Positions 26,621 to 35,131 of a stretch of DNA of 64,000 nt are shown in pieces. This stretch comes from AE-B3B sp964543295. GTDB taxonomy: Bacteria > Aerophobota > Aerophobia > Aerophobales > AE-B3A. The position numbers and the translations under genes were made by a program. The DNA is taken from positions 1-64,000 of the forward strand of contig CAZIXA010000007.1 of assembly GCA_964543295.1 (NCBI GenBank), in the 5' to 3' direction. The notes under the pieces are model-generated. The model was not told where the DNA came from and ran no database searches. It worked only from the letters and a program-made list of their open reading frames with translations. How positions within the stretch are numbered: the first letter of the stretch is position 1; every line of letters starts with the position of its first letter.

Positions 26621-26648
26621 TTGACTTTTACCAATGGTGGGGTAGAAT
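26621..26648 (+). promoter_or_regulatory. Promoter for the proA operon
   Basis: TTGACT (26621-26626), 16 bases, TAGAAT (26643-26648), about 80 bases upstream of the proA ATG. Both hexamers are one base from consensus. Confidence 0.6.
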
Positions 26649-26735
26649 GGACTACTCGCAGCCAAGGGCCTTGAGTCCTTGACTAGAGCAGTGTAAGGAG
26701 TAGAAAAGCGCAAAAATTATGGTAAGGAGCCGAAG

Positions 26736-27992
26736 ATGAGCCTCAAGGAAGATATTCTAGAGATAGCCAGACAGGCTAAATTTTCCAGTCAAAGATTAGC
26801 TAATCTATCCTCAAAGGCAAAGGATGAGGTCCTCTCAAGAATGGCCAAGACCATCGAAACCAATGCCAGAAGAATAAAAGAGGAAAACGACAAAGATGTG
26901 GCCTCAGCCAGAGAAAAAGGATTATCTGGTGCCTTAATAGACAGATTAACCTTGAACGAAAAGAGGATCGGACAGATGGCCGATAGCCTAAAACAGATGG
27001 CTAGACTGGAGGATCCGATAGGAAAAGTGGATAAAATGTGGAGAAGACCAAATGGACTTTTGATTGGTAAAGTAATCGTTCCCCTGGGAGTAATAGGCAT
27101 TATTTATGAGGCACGGCCCGATGTCACGGTAGATGCTGCTGGACTATGTCTAAAGGCGGGAAATGCTACCATCCTGAGAGGAGGATCTGAGGCCATCCAT
27201 TCTAATATCTGTCTGGCCGATCTTTTGAGAAAAGTAATAGAGGAGGCAGAACTTCCCGCAGGATCTATTCAATTAATAAGAACCACGGATAGAAATGCCG
27301 TAATGGAGATGTTAAAGCTGGATGAATATATTGATGTCATCATTCCCCGAGGAGGAGAAAGCCTCATTCGTACAGTTACTGAAAACTCCACTATTCCGGT
27401 AATTAAGCATTATAAAGGTGTGTGTCACACCTATGTAGATGAAGAGGCAGATTTAGACATGGCTGAGAAAATTGCCTTCAACGCTAAGGTTCAGCGACCA
27501 GGAGTTTGTAATGCTATGGAAACCCTTCTGGTAGATGAAAAGATTGCCGCTCAATTTCTACCAGGTATGATTAAAAAATTTCAAGGAGCAGGAGTGGAGG
27601 TTCGAGGAGATGAAAAGACCTGCAAAATAGCGGAAGGAATCAAGCCCGCTACTAAGGAGGACTGGCAAACTGAGTATCTCGATCTTATTCTCTCTGTTAA
27701 AGTGGTGAAAGGAATCGAGGTCGCTATCCATCATATCAATAGATATGGCTCCCATCACTCTGATGCTATCGTTACCGAAAATTTAAGAAAATCGAGGAAA
27801 TTCTTGCAGGAGGTTGACTCAGCAGCCGTTTATGTGAACGCCTCCACCCGGTTTACTGACGGAGGTGAGTTTGGTCTGGGAGCGGAGATAGGCATAAGTA
27901 CCCAGAAATTACACGCTCGAGGCCCAATGGGAGTATGCGAGCTGACTAGCAGTAAGTTCATTATACTAGGGGACGGACAGATAAGAGAATAG
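26736..27992 (+). CDS. proA: Gamma-glutamyl phosphate reductase
   Basis: Second step of proline synthesis: NADPH-dependent reduction of gamma-glutamyl phosphate. The aldehyde-dehydrogenase-superfamily fold shows the cofactor region PLGVIGIIYEARPDVT and the catalytic cysteine in QRPGVCNAMETLLVD. The C-terminal ASTRFTDGGEFGLGAEIGIS signature is present. Length 418 residues, start preceded by AAGGAG. proB and proC are not in the window. It leads a plus-strand operon reaching the iron alcohol dehydrogenase. Confidence 0.97.
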   Translation: MSLKEDILEIARQAKFSSQRLANLSSKAKDEVLSRMAKTIETNARRIKEENDKDVASAREKGLSGALIDRLTLNEKRIGQMADSLKQMARLEDPIGKVDKMWRRPNGLLIGKVIVPLGVIGIIYEARPDVTVDAAGLCLKAGNATILRGGSEAIHSNICLADLLRKVIEEAELPAGSIQLIRTTDRNAVMEMLKLDEYIDVIIPRGGESLIRTVTENSTIPVIKHYKGVCHTYVDEEADLDMAEKIAFNAKVQRPGVCNAMETLLVDEKIAAQFLPGMIKKFQGAGVEVRGDEKTCKIAEGIKPATKEDWQTEYLDLILSVKVVKGIEVAIHHINRYGSHHSDAIVTENLRKSRKFLQEVDSAAVYVNASTRFTDGGEFGLGAEIGISTQKLHARGPMGVCELTSSKFIILGDGQIRE

Positions 27993-28004
27993 AGACGTGG
28001 TAAG

Positions 28005-29096
28005 ATGAAAATTATAAAGATAGACCCTGACCATCCGGAAGAGAAAAAAATAGAGAAAGCCATTCAAATACTGAAAGAGGGTAAGATAGTAGCCTTTCCT
28101 ACTGATACAGTCTATGGTCTCGGAGTTAGTGCTGAGAATGAGGCAGCCATAAAGAGACTCTACCAGGTGAAAAAAAGGCCATTAGATAAACCTATGACTC
28201 TGTTCCTAAGAAAAAAAGGGGGCTTCATACGATTCGCCCAGGCTGTTCCGCTTTTTGCTCAAAGGTTGATAAATGAGTTCTGGCCCGGTCCGCTTACTTT
28301 AATCTTTAAGGCAAACCAGGGCAGTCCTCCCAGTCTCGTCAGCAAACAAGGAAAAATTGGACTAAGACTCTCGGCACATTCTATTCCCCGAACAATTATG
28401 GAAAAAGGAAAAATTCTTTTGGCTACCACCAGTGCTAATCTGTCTGGTGAATTCACCCCTTCTACTTCTGGGGACCTGGATAAAGAATTGCTGGATGGTA
28501 TAGATCTTCTCATCGATGGAGGTCAGACCCTGCTAGGCGAGGAATCTACCATAGTGGATGTTACTCGGTTTCCTCCTCTTTTGATCAGGGAAGGGTGGTT
28601 ACTCCCAGCCCAAATAGAGAAAGTATGGCAGGGAAAAGGAGATGTTCTCTTTGTCTGCACAGGCAATACATGTCGAAGTCCTATGGCAGAAGGTCTATTG
28701 AAAAAGCTATGGCCTCAAAGAAAAAAAAACGAGATAAAAATAGATTCGGCAGGAACAAGTGCCCTGCCCGGCTTGCCCTCAACTTCTTTAACCCAAAAAA
28801 TAATGAAAGAAAAGGGAGTGGATATCTCTTACCATGAGAGTAAGCCTTTAAACCAAAAGATGGTGGAAGAGGCTGATTTAATCTTAGTAATGGAAAAGAT
28901 GCATAAAAACAAAGTCCTGGATCTTTCCTCTTTAGCCGAAGGTAAGGTCTTCTTGCTTAAGGAATTTGCTTTAGGAATAGAAGAAGAAATTTTTGATCCT
29001 ATGGGCGGATCCGAAGAGAGTTATCGAGAATGCGCGAGGGAGATTGAAAAAAATATAGAAGGCGTGCTGGAAAAATTGACGGGCTGTGGCGAATGA
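28005..29096 (+). CDS. Fusion: Sua5/YrdC threonylcarbamoyl-AMP synthase + low-MW phosphatase
   Basis: Residues 1 to about 205 are a Sua5/YrdC/YwlC domain (VAFPTDTVYGLG, the KKRPLDKPM loop, TTSANLSGEF), which makes threonylcarbamoyl-AMP for the t6A tRNA modification. Residues 213-363 are a low-molecular-weight phosphatase with the CX5R loop VCTGNTCRS (Cys218, Arg224) and a DP acid motif near the C-terminus. It may be a tyrosine or YwlE-type arginine phosphatase. In many Gram-positive bacteria the two are neighbouring genes, here joined in one polypeptide. It overlaps the next gene by four bases. Confidence 0.92.
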   Translation: MKIIKIDPDHPEEKKIEKAIQILKEGKIVAFPTDTVYGLGVSAENEAAIKRLYQVKKRPLDKPMTLFLRKKGGFIRFAQAVPLFAQRLINEFWPGPLTLIFKANQGSPPSLVSKQGKIGLRLSAHSIPRTIMEKGKILLATTSANLSGEFTPSTSGDLDKELLDGIDLLIDGGQTLLGEESTIVDVTRFPPLLIREGWLLPAQIEKVWQGKGDVLFVCTGNTCRSPMAEGLLKKLWPQRKKNEIKIDSAGTSALPGLPSTSLTQKIMKEKGVDISYHESKPLNQKMVEEADLILVMEKMHKNKVLDLSSLAEGKVFLLKEFALGIEEEIFDPMGGSEESYRECAREIEKNIEGVLEKLTGCGE

Positions 29097-29590
29097 AGGA
29101 AAAACGGCCTTCCTGGGACGAATATTTTATGCAGATTACTCATTTAGTAGCTACTCGTTCTACCTGCTTGAGGCGAAAGGTGGGAGCTTTATTGGTCAAG
29201 GAAAAGAGAGTTCTTTCCACCGGGTATAATGGTGCCCCTCGTAATTTACCTCATTGCAGGGAAGTAGGATGTCTTCGTGATAAACTAAATATCCCCTCCG
29301 GGGAAAGACAAGAGATCTGTCGGGGTCTGCATGCTGAACAAAACGCCATAATTCAGGCGGCTTTATACGGAATAAGTATCAAGAACTCAATCCTTTACTG
29401 CACACACCAACCCTGTATAACCTGCAGTAAGATGATAATAAATGCAGGAATAAAAAGAATTATTTTCCAGGGTGAGTATCCTGATCCCCTGGCTCGCCAA
29501 ATGCTTGAAGAAGCCGAAGTTGAACTAATCAAAATGGGAGAGGAAAATGCCGGAAGAGGCTCTGAAAAGAATAGAAAAAGCGGAAAGTGA
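29093..29590 (+). CDS. dCMP deaminase (ComEB family)
   Basis: Zinc-dependent deaminase making dUMP from dCMP for thymidylate synthesis. The zinc site HAE (His80, Glu82) and PCITC (Cys108, Cys111) are intact. N-terminal SWDEYFMQITHLVATRSTC and the STGYNGAPRNLPHC substrate region match the family. 165 residues. Its last 44 bases overlap the start of the next gene. Confidence 0.95.
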   Translation: MKEKRPSWDEYFMQITHLVATRSTCLRRKVGALLVKEKRVLSTGYNGAPRNLPHCREVGCLRDKLNIPSGERQEICRGLHAEQNAIIQAALYGISIKNSILYCTHQPCITCSKMIINAGIKRIIFQGEYPDPLARQMLEEAEVELIKMGEENAGRGSEKNRKSGK

Positions 29591-29873
29591 GGCAAAGAGA
29601 ATACTGGAGGAAGGAAGGAAGAAAAAAGAAAAGATATTGGAACAGGCTCGACAAAAAAGTGAAGAAATTCTCACCCAAGCTGAGAAAGAGGGAAAAAGAG
29701 AAGGAGAAAAAATAAAGCAGAAGTCATTAAAAGAAGCGGAGGAAGAAATAAAAAGAATCAGGGAAGAGTTTGAGAAAAAACAAAAAAATATTGAGAATCA
29801 GAGAAGAGAAAATCTAGCCCAGGTAATAGAATTCATTGTCAAAAGAGCAAAGCAATGGCTCTCTATGAGATGA
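29547..29873 (+). CDS. A/V-type ATP synthase subunit H/G-like peripheral stalk protein
   Basis: A 108-residue, almost entirely charged coiled coil (Lys, Glu, Arg, Gln heptads) directly in front of subunit I, the expected place for subunit H (AhaH/NtpF-like), which pairs with subunit E in the peripheral stalk. Start at ATG 29547 follows GAGAGGAAA and lies inside the dCMP deaminase gene. The assignment rests on context and composition, since such coiled coils have little specific sequence. Confidence 0.75.
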   Translation: MPEEALKRIEKAESEAKRILEEGRKKKEKILEQARQKSEEILTQAEKEGKREGEKIKQKSLKEAEEEIKRIREEFEKKQKNIENQRRENLAQVIEFIVKRAKQWLSMR

Positions 29874-31912
29874 GGAAGGTATATATTATTGGAGATCTTA
29901 GTCTTCGAGACTCTATCATAAAAAGACTGGGAGACTTAGTGCTTTTGCAGCCCGGAAAGATCGACGAAAAGACGATAACCTCATCCTTTAAGCCAACCCA
30001 GATAAAGACAGAAGAGCTGGAGGATAAGCTTTCTCAGCTCAATTGGACCATTAAATACCTGGAGCAGTTTGATGAGAAAAAAACCTCACTAGGATTTTTC
30101 CCGGGTAAGACCATAATAAAAGAAAAGGATTTTTCCACATGGATTGAAAGTTTTGACTGGCTGAAAATCTATAAAAGATGCCAGGGGCTCGAAGAAGAAA
30201 CGGAAATTCTGGGGGAAGAAAAAAATAATCTCGAAGAAAAGTATTCGCTTCTCTCGCCCTGGAGGCAGCTACCTATCTCTACGGAAAGATTAGAGGAAGG
30301 AAAATGGGTTGGCTACCAACTGGGAATGATTCGGGCTGAGACAAAAGATCTTTTTCAAAAAGAACTGGAGAAACTGGAAGCGACCCATTTAAATACCATT
30401 AAAGAAGAGGCGGGTAATCTTTTTTTCTTACTTATCTTCCTGAAGGAAGACCGAGAGAAGGTAGAATCTATTTTCCAGAAATTGAAAGTAGAAAAGGTTC
30501 AGCTTAAAGAATTCGGAGTCCCGGAGAGAAAATTAAAGGAAATTCGCCAAAGAATCAACCGCATAAAAAATCAAATAGGGAAAATCAAGACCGAATCAAA
30601 GAGAATTTGCCGGGAAAAGGTTAAACTTATGGCTCTGTGCGATCATTTTTATCATCTGCTCCGAGAAAGAAAGGTAGCGGCAAATACCAGTTCAAGCCCC
30701 TACACCTTTCTCCTGGAAGGATGGATTAGAAAGGTTGATCTAAGCAAACTGAAAGATGGATTAAAAGATTTTTCATCCCTTGAAATCGTGGTAAGAAAGC
30801 CTCATCAAAGCGAGGAAAGTAAGGTTCCTGTTGCCCTCTCCAACACCTCTCCCTTCAAACCATTCGAGCTGGTAACTAATCTTTACGGACTACCCCGATA
30901 CTTTGAAATTGATCCCACTCCCTTTCTGGCCCCTTTCTTTGCTCTTTTTCTGGCCATTTGTTTAACTGATGGTGGTTACGGGATCATTTTATCGGTACTT
31001 TCCTACCTCGTGCTTAAAAAATTTAAGGTGGAGGGAGGAGCAAAGAAACTATTCAGCATGTTGTTCATAGCTGGATTTTTTACCTTTGGGATAGGGCTCA
31101 TCACCGGGGGTGTCTTTGGAATCGAGTTTACCCGTCTTCCAGCATCTTTAGGTTTTTTAAAAAAATTGGCCTTATTGAATCCCATGACAGACCCCATGAC
31201 ATTTCTGGGTATCTGCCTGGGCCTGGGACTCATACACCTATTGCTGGGGATAGGCCTGGAATTATGGGAAGATCTAAGAAGAAAAGATATAGTCTCGGCA
31301 GTGCTGGATCATGCCTCCTGGATCGTACTTATTCTGGGAATAATCCTTGTTGCTATGCCCATTCTGAAGAGTTTCCTTTTAGGAGCTAGCTCAGCAGCTA
31401 CCCAGGAGGTAAGCCCGGGACCAAATATAGCTATGTCCCTCTCCTTTCAGAATCTTGCCAGAATCTGGAATACACTACCAGGATATTCCCGCGTAGGTCT
31501 GGTAATGTCCCTCTGGGGCGTGATGGCTCTATTTTTCTTTGTGGGAAGAAAAAGCAAAAATCTCTTTATTAGATTGGCTAAAGGAGGATATGAGCTCTAT
31601 GGGATAGTTCAACTTTTTGCCGATGTCCTTTCCTATTCCCGACTTTTAGCCCTGGGTCTAGCCACTAGTGTAATCGCTACCGTAGTGAATACTATAGCGG
31701 GAATGACCTATGGTATTCCTTTTATTGGCCCTGTGCTCATGGTGATCGTTCTTATAGGCGGTCATCTAGGCAACATCGTCATAAACTGTCTTTCTGGATT
31801 TATCCATACCTCTCGTCTTCAATTTGTAGAATTCTTTGGCAAATTCTATCAAGGAGGAGGGAAAGGCTTTAGACCTTTCCAGCGAGAAGGGAAATACGTG
31901 GCCATACAGTAG
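29855..31912 (+). CDS. A/V-type ATP synthase subunit I (subunit a homologue)
   Basis: Membrane subunit that forms the proton or sodium half-channels. About 340 N-terminal cytoplasmic residues with coiled coils are followed by seven or eight membrane helices from about residue 350. The essential arginine is in the VLSYSRLLALGLA helix, and the last helices read IGGHLGNIVINCLSGFIHTSRLQFVEFF. 685 residues. ATG 29870 is an alternative start that would overlap the previous stop. No K, E, C, F, A, B or D subunit follows; the next gene is an alcohol dehydrogenase. Confidence 0.93.
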   Translation: MALYEMRKVYIIGDLSLRDSIIKRLGDLVLLQPGKIDEKTITSSFKPTQIKTEELEDKLSQLNWTIKYLEQFDEKKTSLGFFPGKTIIKEKDFSTWIESFDWLKIYKRCQGLEEETEILGEEKNNLEEKYSLLSPWRQLPISTERLEEGKWVGYQLGMIRAETKDLFQKELEKLEATHLNTIKEEAGNLFFLLIFLKEDREKVESIFQKLKVEKVQLKEFGVPERKLKEIRQRINRIKNQIGKIKTESKRICREKVKLMALCDHFYHLLRERKVAANTSSSPYTFLLEGWIRKVDLSKLKDGLKDFSSLEIVVRKPHQSEESKVPVALSNTSPFKPFELVTNLYGLPRYFEIDPTPFLAPFFALFLAICLTDGGYGIILSVLSYLVLKKFKVEGGAKKLFSMLFIAGFFTFGIGLITGGVFGIEFTRLPASLGFLKKLALLNPMTDPMTFLGICLGLGLIHLLLGIGLELWEDLRRKDIVSAVLDHASWIVLILGIILVAMPILKSFLLGASSAATQEVSPGPNIAMSLSFQNLARIWNTLPGYSRVGLVMSLWGVMALFFFVGRKSKNLFIRLAKGGYELYGIVQLFADVLSYSRLLALGLATSVIATVVNTIAGMTYGIPFIGPVLMVIVLIGGHLGNIVINCLSGFIHTSRLQFVEFFGKFYQGGGKGFRPFQREGKYVAIQ

Positions 31913-31929
31913 AATAAAGGAGAAGAAAG

Positions 31930-33099
31930 TTGCAGAGTTTTCAATTTTATCTTCCTACCAGAGTTTATTTCGGAAAAGGAACGATAGAAAAGGTAGGAGA
32001 AGAGGCTAAAAAACTAGGTAAAAGGGCTTTAGTTGTCACAGGTGGGAAATCCGCCAGAAGAATGGGAGCCTTGCAAAAAGTAGAAGACTCTCTGAAGAAA
32101 ATGGGAGTAAAGACAATTCTTTTTGAGGGCGTGGAGGCCAACCCGGGTCTGGAGACGATAGAGAGAGGAACTAATCTTGCTAAAAAGGAAAAGTGCCAGA
32201 TTATTGTGGGACTGGGAGGAGGAAGCCCCATGGATTCAGCCAAGGGAATTGCGGTCTCATCCACCAACCCAGGCAGCTTTGCCCAATACGTGGGAAGAAA
32301 TAAACTGAAAGAGGCTCCCCTTTCAGTGATAGCCATTCCCACTACCGCAGGAACAGGGAGTGAAGTAACTCCTTATGCAGTCTTTACTACGACGGATGGG
32401 AAGCGCAGGAAAAAAATTATGGCTGACCCGCTTATCTTTCCTAAAGTAGCTTTGGTTGACCCGGAGCTCACCTTATCCTTACCTTCGTCGATTACTGCCG
32501 ACACAGGAATAGATGCTCTCTCCCACGCCATTGAGGGCCTTATTTCCAATAACTCGCAGCCCCTTAGTGATTATTTAGCCCTGGAAGCAATTAAACTTCT
32601 CTCTACCCACTTACCAGAAGTAGCAAGAAATCCCCAGGATATAGAGATCCGGGGCCGGATTTTGCATGGGGCTCTCCTGGCAGGGATGGTCATCGCTCAA
32701 ACAGGTACTATAATCGTTCACGGAATGAGTTACCGGCTAACTACTGATTTAAATCTTACTCATGGAAGAGCCTGTGGAATTCTTCTTCCCTGGGTATGTG
32801 AGTTTAATCTTAAGGGTAACTCTTCTAAACTCACCTCTTTAGCTAAAAGTTTAGGAGAAGACGTAGAAAATCTATCTCAAGAGGAAGCTGTTGAAAGAGT
32901 AGTCAATCGATTAAGGGATCTTCTCTTGCAGGTGGGTCTTCCCCAGAATTTAAAGTCGAGGAAAATAGAAGAATCCCAGATTAGGGATTTCGCTCATGAA
33001 GTGATGCAAGACACGCGAAAACTGGCCAACAATCCTCGTCAGGTCACACTGGAGGATGTAATAGAGATCTACCGGAAGGCGTTCGGGGTAGTTAAATGA
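31930..33099 (+). CDS. Iron-containing alcohol dehydrogenase
   Basis: Group III NAD(P)-dependent alcohol dehydrogenase. GGGSPMDSAKG binds the cofactor. Metal ligands are likely in DTGIDALSHAIEG (Asp and His), in HGMSYRL and in THGRACGILL. 389 residues. TTG start at 31930, seven bases after AAAGGAG. The substrate could be a short-chain or diol-derived aldehyde; the sequence does not decide. It is the last gene of the proA operon. Confidence 0.92.
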   Translation: MQSFQFYLPTRVYFGKGTIEKVGEEAKKLGKRALVVTGGKSARRMGALQKVEDSLKKMGVKTILFEGVEANPGLETIERGTNLAKKEKCQIIVGLGGGSPMDSAKGIAVSSTNPGSFAQYVGRNKLKEAPLSVIAIPTTAGTGSEVTPYAVFTTTDGKRRKKIMADPLIFPKVALVDPELTLSLPSSITADTGIDALSHAIEGLISNNSQPLSDYLALEAIKLLSTHLPEVARNPQDIEIRGRILHGALLAGMVIAQTGTIIVHGMSYRLTTDLNLTHGRACGILLPWVCEFNLKGNSSKLTSLAKSLGEDVENLSQEEAVERVVNRLRDLLLQVGLPQNLKSRKIEESQIRDFAHEVMQDTRKLANNPRQVTLEDVIEIYRKAFGVVK

Positions 33100-33185
33100 G
33101 CGTCAGGGTATCTTTCTCCGCTGGCTAACGGCCTACTTACTTTCTCACCTCCCCTCAAGGTCTTTATTTCTGGTTTTCATATATT

Positions 33186-33786
33186 TCAAACTAAACTCAA
33201 CCTTTTCAATTTTTCCGGAGTGGGAACTCGAGGCGATGGTTTAATAATGATGCAGTTTCCGGAAGCAACAGCGTAAGGTGCAAACCAGAGAGGGACCATA
33301 AAGGGAAAGTTAAAAGGAGCAATACAACAGAAAACTCCTAAAGGCTGTCTGATAAGGTGCTCATCTATACCGGTTGCAATATCTTCCAGGTTATATCCCA
33401 TCATCAGCGAAGGTATTCCGGTAGCAACCTCTAAATTTTCAATTCCCCTTCTTGTTTCTCCACGTGATTCATCAATGGTCTTTCCATGTTCCATGGTTTG
33501 AATTCTGCTAGGCTCCTTAAAATTCTCTTCCAGGATCTCTTTCAATCGAAAAAGACACCTTGTTCTGGCAAGAGGTGGGGTTTTTCTCCATTCAGGATAA
33601 GTTTTTTTTAGCTTTTTCCACAGCTTCATTTACTTCTTCTGGGGTTGAGAGGGGGGCCCTGGCGATGGTTTTACAAGTTGCCGGATTTACAATATCGTGA
33701 AGCTCACCTTTCGATTCAATCCATTCTCCATCAACATAGTTTTTCAACACCAGAGGTTCTTTTATTGGTTCTTCTAGGACTGCCAT
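33186..33786 (-). pseudogene. Truncated, frameshifted methylmalonate-semialdehyde dehydrogenase (mmsA/iolA)
   Basis: Two frames together give about 200 N-terminal residues of an MmsA/IolA aldehyde dehydrogenase (NYVDGEWIESKGELHDIVNP, then RGIENLEVATGIPSLMMG and APFNFPFMVPLWFAPYA). The break is at an A8 run near 33605-33612. The C-terminal 300 residues, including the catalytic cysteine, are absent. It begins properly with AAGGAG and ATG 33786, 36 bases after a LacI-type regulator, so the two probably formed an operon for inositol or propionyl-CoA-yielding substrates. Confidence 0.9.
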
Positions 33787-33821
33787 ACCTTGCTCTCCTT
33801 ATTTAATCATTAATTTTAGCT

Positions 33822-34835
33822 TTATAAAAGCTCATCTTTTAAAATTTTTCCGCAGGTTTGCCTGATAATTAGTTTTGTAGGAAGTATTACTCTTTTAATT
33901 TCACCTCTTTTACCCTGTATCCTTTTAATCATCAAATCAACAGCTTTTACCCCCATCTGGTAGCGAGGTTGACGCACAGTGGTAAGTTGGACAGTCTTCA
34001 GAGAAGCTATCCACATATCGTCAAATCCAACTAATGCTATATCCTGAGGAACCTTTACTCTGTTCTCTACACAGGCATCAATTGCTCCCAGAGCCATCAT
34101 ATCATTAGCACAGAAAACAGCTGTTGGAGGGCGGAATTCTTTTAAAAAAGAGATCATTACCCGGTATCCACTCTCGTACTTTAAATATCCTATTTTGACA
34201 TAATTTTCTTGCAAGGAAAATCCTGCCTCTTGCAAGGCTTTTTTATACCCTTCGTATCTACCAAAGCTTGCCGGGGATTTTGGCTCACCTTCAATAAAAG
34301 CAATCCTCTGATAACCTAATTTTGTAAGATGATTAACAGCCATTCTGGCAGAAGATATATTGTCAATCCCTACAAAATCAAACCTGCCCGGAAAAGGGTC
34401 TCTGTTAACCAGTACTATAGGGCAATTTTCCCTCAGATACTCGTTGAGATTAGCGGTACTGTGAGCCGAGGTAATAATTAACCCATCAATTTGTCTGGAG
34501 AGTAAAATCTCGATGGACTTTTTTTTCTGAAAAGGATCTGCGTCGGTATTACATAAAATTACATTAAAACCGTATTCTCTTGCTCTTTCTTCAACTCCTC
34601 TTGCTATTTCAGGGAAAAAAGGATTGGCAATATCAGAAAGAACAAGCCCTATAATACCTGTGCTCTTTTTTCTCAGGTTGCGGGCAACAATATTTGGCCT
34701 GTAGCCAAGCTCTCTAACGGTTTTGTAGATTCTTTCCTTTGCTTTTTTGCTCACATAGGGTTTTTCATTAAGTGCTAAAGAGACACCAGCGGGTGAGACT
34801 CCAGCTAATTTTGCAACATCTTTAATTTTGGCCAA
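33822..34835 (-). CDS. LacI-family transcriptional regulator
   Basis: 337 residues. The N-terminal helix-turn-helix (IKDVAKLAGVSPAGVSLALN) and hinge (YRPNIVARNLRKKST) bind DNA; the rest is a periplasmic-binding-protein-like effector domain (GIIGLVLSDIANPFF, VGFDDMWIASL). TTG start at 34835, seven bases after GGAG. It is followed by the dead mmsA, so its original target may be lost. Palindromes of LacI type exist elsewhere in the window (59719-59737) and are candidate distant targets. Confidence 0.95.
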   Translation of the reverse strand: MAKIKDVAKLAGVSPAGVSLALNEKPYVSKKAKERIYKTVRELGYRPNIVARNLRKKSTGIIGLVLSDIANPFFPEIARGVEERAREYGFNVILCNTDADPFQKKKSIEILLSRQIDGLIITSAHSTANLNEYLRENCPIVLVNRDPFPGRFDFVGIDNISSARMAVNHLTKLGYQRIAFIEGEPKSPASFGRYEGYKKALQEAGFSLQENYVKIGYLKYESGYRVMISFLKEFRPPTAVFCANDMMALGAIDACVENRVKVPQDIALVGFDDMWIASLKTVQLTTVRQPRYQMGVKAVDLMIKRIQGKRGEIKRVILPTKLIIRQTCGKILKDELL

Positions 34836-34873
34836 ATTTTAGCTCCATTATTAAAACGACTCATTATTAAATC

Positions 34874-34901
34874 GTAATACCGTCACTATTTTTTCTGTCA
34901 A
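34874..34901 (-). promoter_or_regulatory. Promoter for the LacI-family gene
   Basis: TTGACA (34901-34896), 16 bases, TATTAC (34879-34874). Two direct CATTATTAAA repeats (plus strand 34846-34855 and 34862-34871) lie between the -10 box and the start codon and could be a regulator site. Confidence 0.55.
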
Positions 34902-34906
34902 GCTAG

Positions 34907-34935
34907 TTGACACCTCCTAGCACCCCTGATATATT
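34907..34935 (+). promoter_or_regulatory. Promoter for glmS
   Basis: Perfect TTGACA (34907-34912), 17 bases, TATATT (34930-34935). The start would fall at about 34942, exactly at the left end of the MITE-like element. The -35 boxes of glmS and of the LacI gene are only five bases apart. Confidence 0.75.
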
Positions 34936-34940
34936 CAAGG

Positions 34941-35087
34941 GTAAATACTTAGTGAACCCCGTCATTGCGAAGCGATCTCGGTAGTCGCAAGGCTCAGAGC
35001 CTGCGTTTATACGCACCCTAAAGGGTGCGGCTACCCGCTCTGTTCTTTGCAGTCAACAACATGGAACGTCCTTCACTGAATATTTAC
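34941..35087. mobile_element. MITE-like palindromic element, copy 2, in the glmS leader
   Basis: 147 bp with inverted ends 34941-34956 and 35072-35087 (14 of 16 matching). The core 34980-35035 matches copy 1, with about eight extra bases between its two hairpins. It fills most of the 190-base leader between the glmS promoter and start codon, so its hairpins would be in the glmS mRNA. Confidence 0.75.
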
Positions 35088-35131
35088 ATCAAAAAGCTCT
35101 GGGGGAAAAACACCAAGGAGGGAGGATAGAA

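Noticed and set aside
34942..35131. A glmS ribozyme in the glmS leader
   Set aside because: The structured part of the leader is the same repeat that occurs at 24283-24399, next to ppdK. I could not match the ribozyme core, so a repeat element explains it better.
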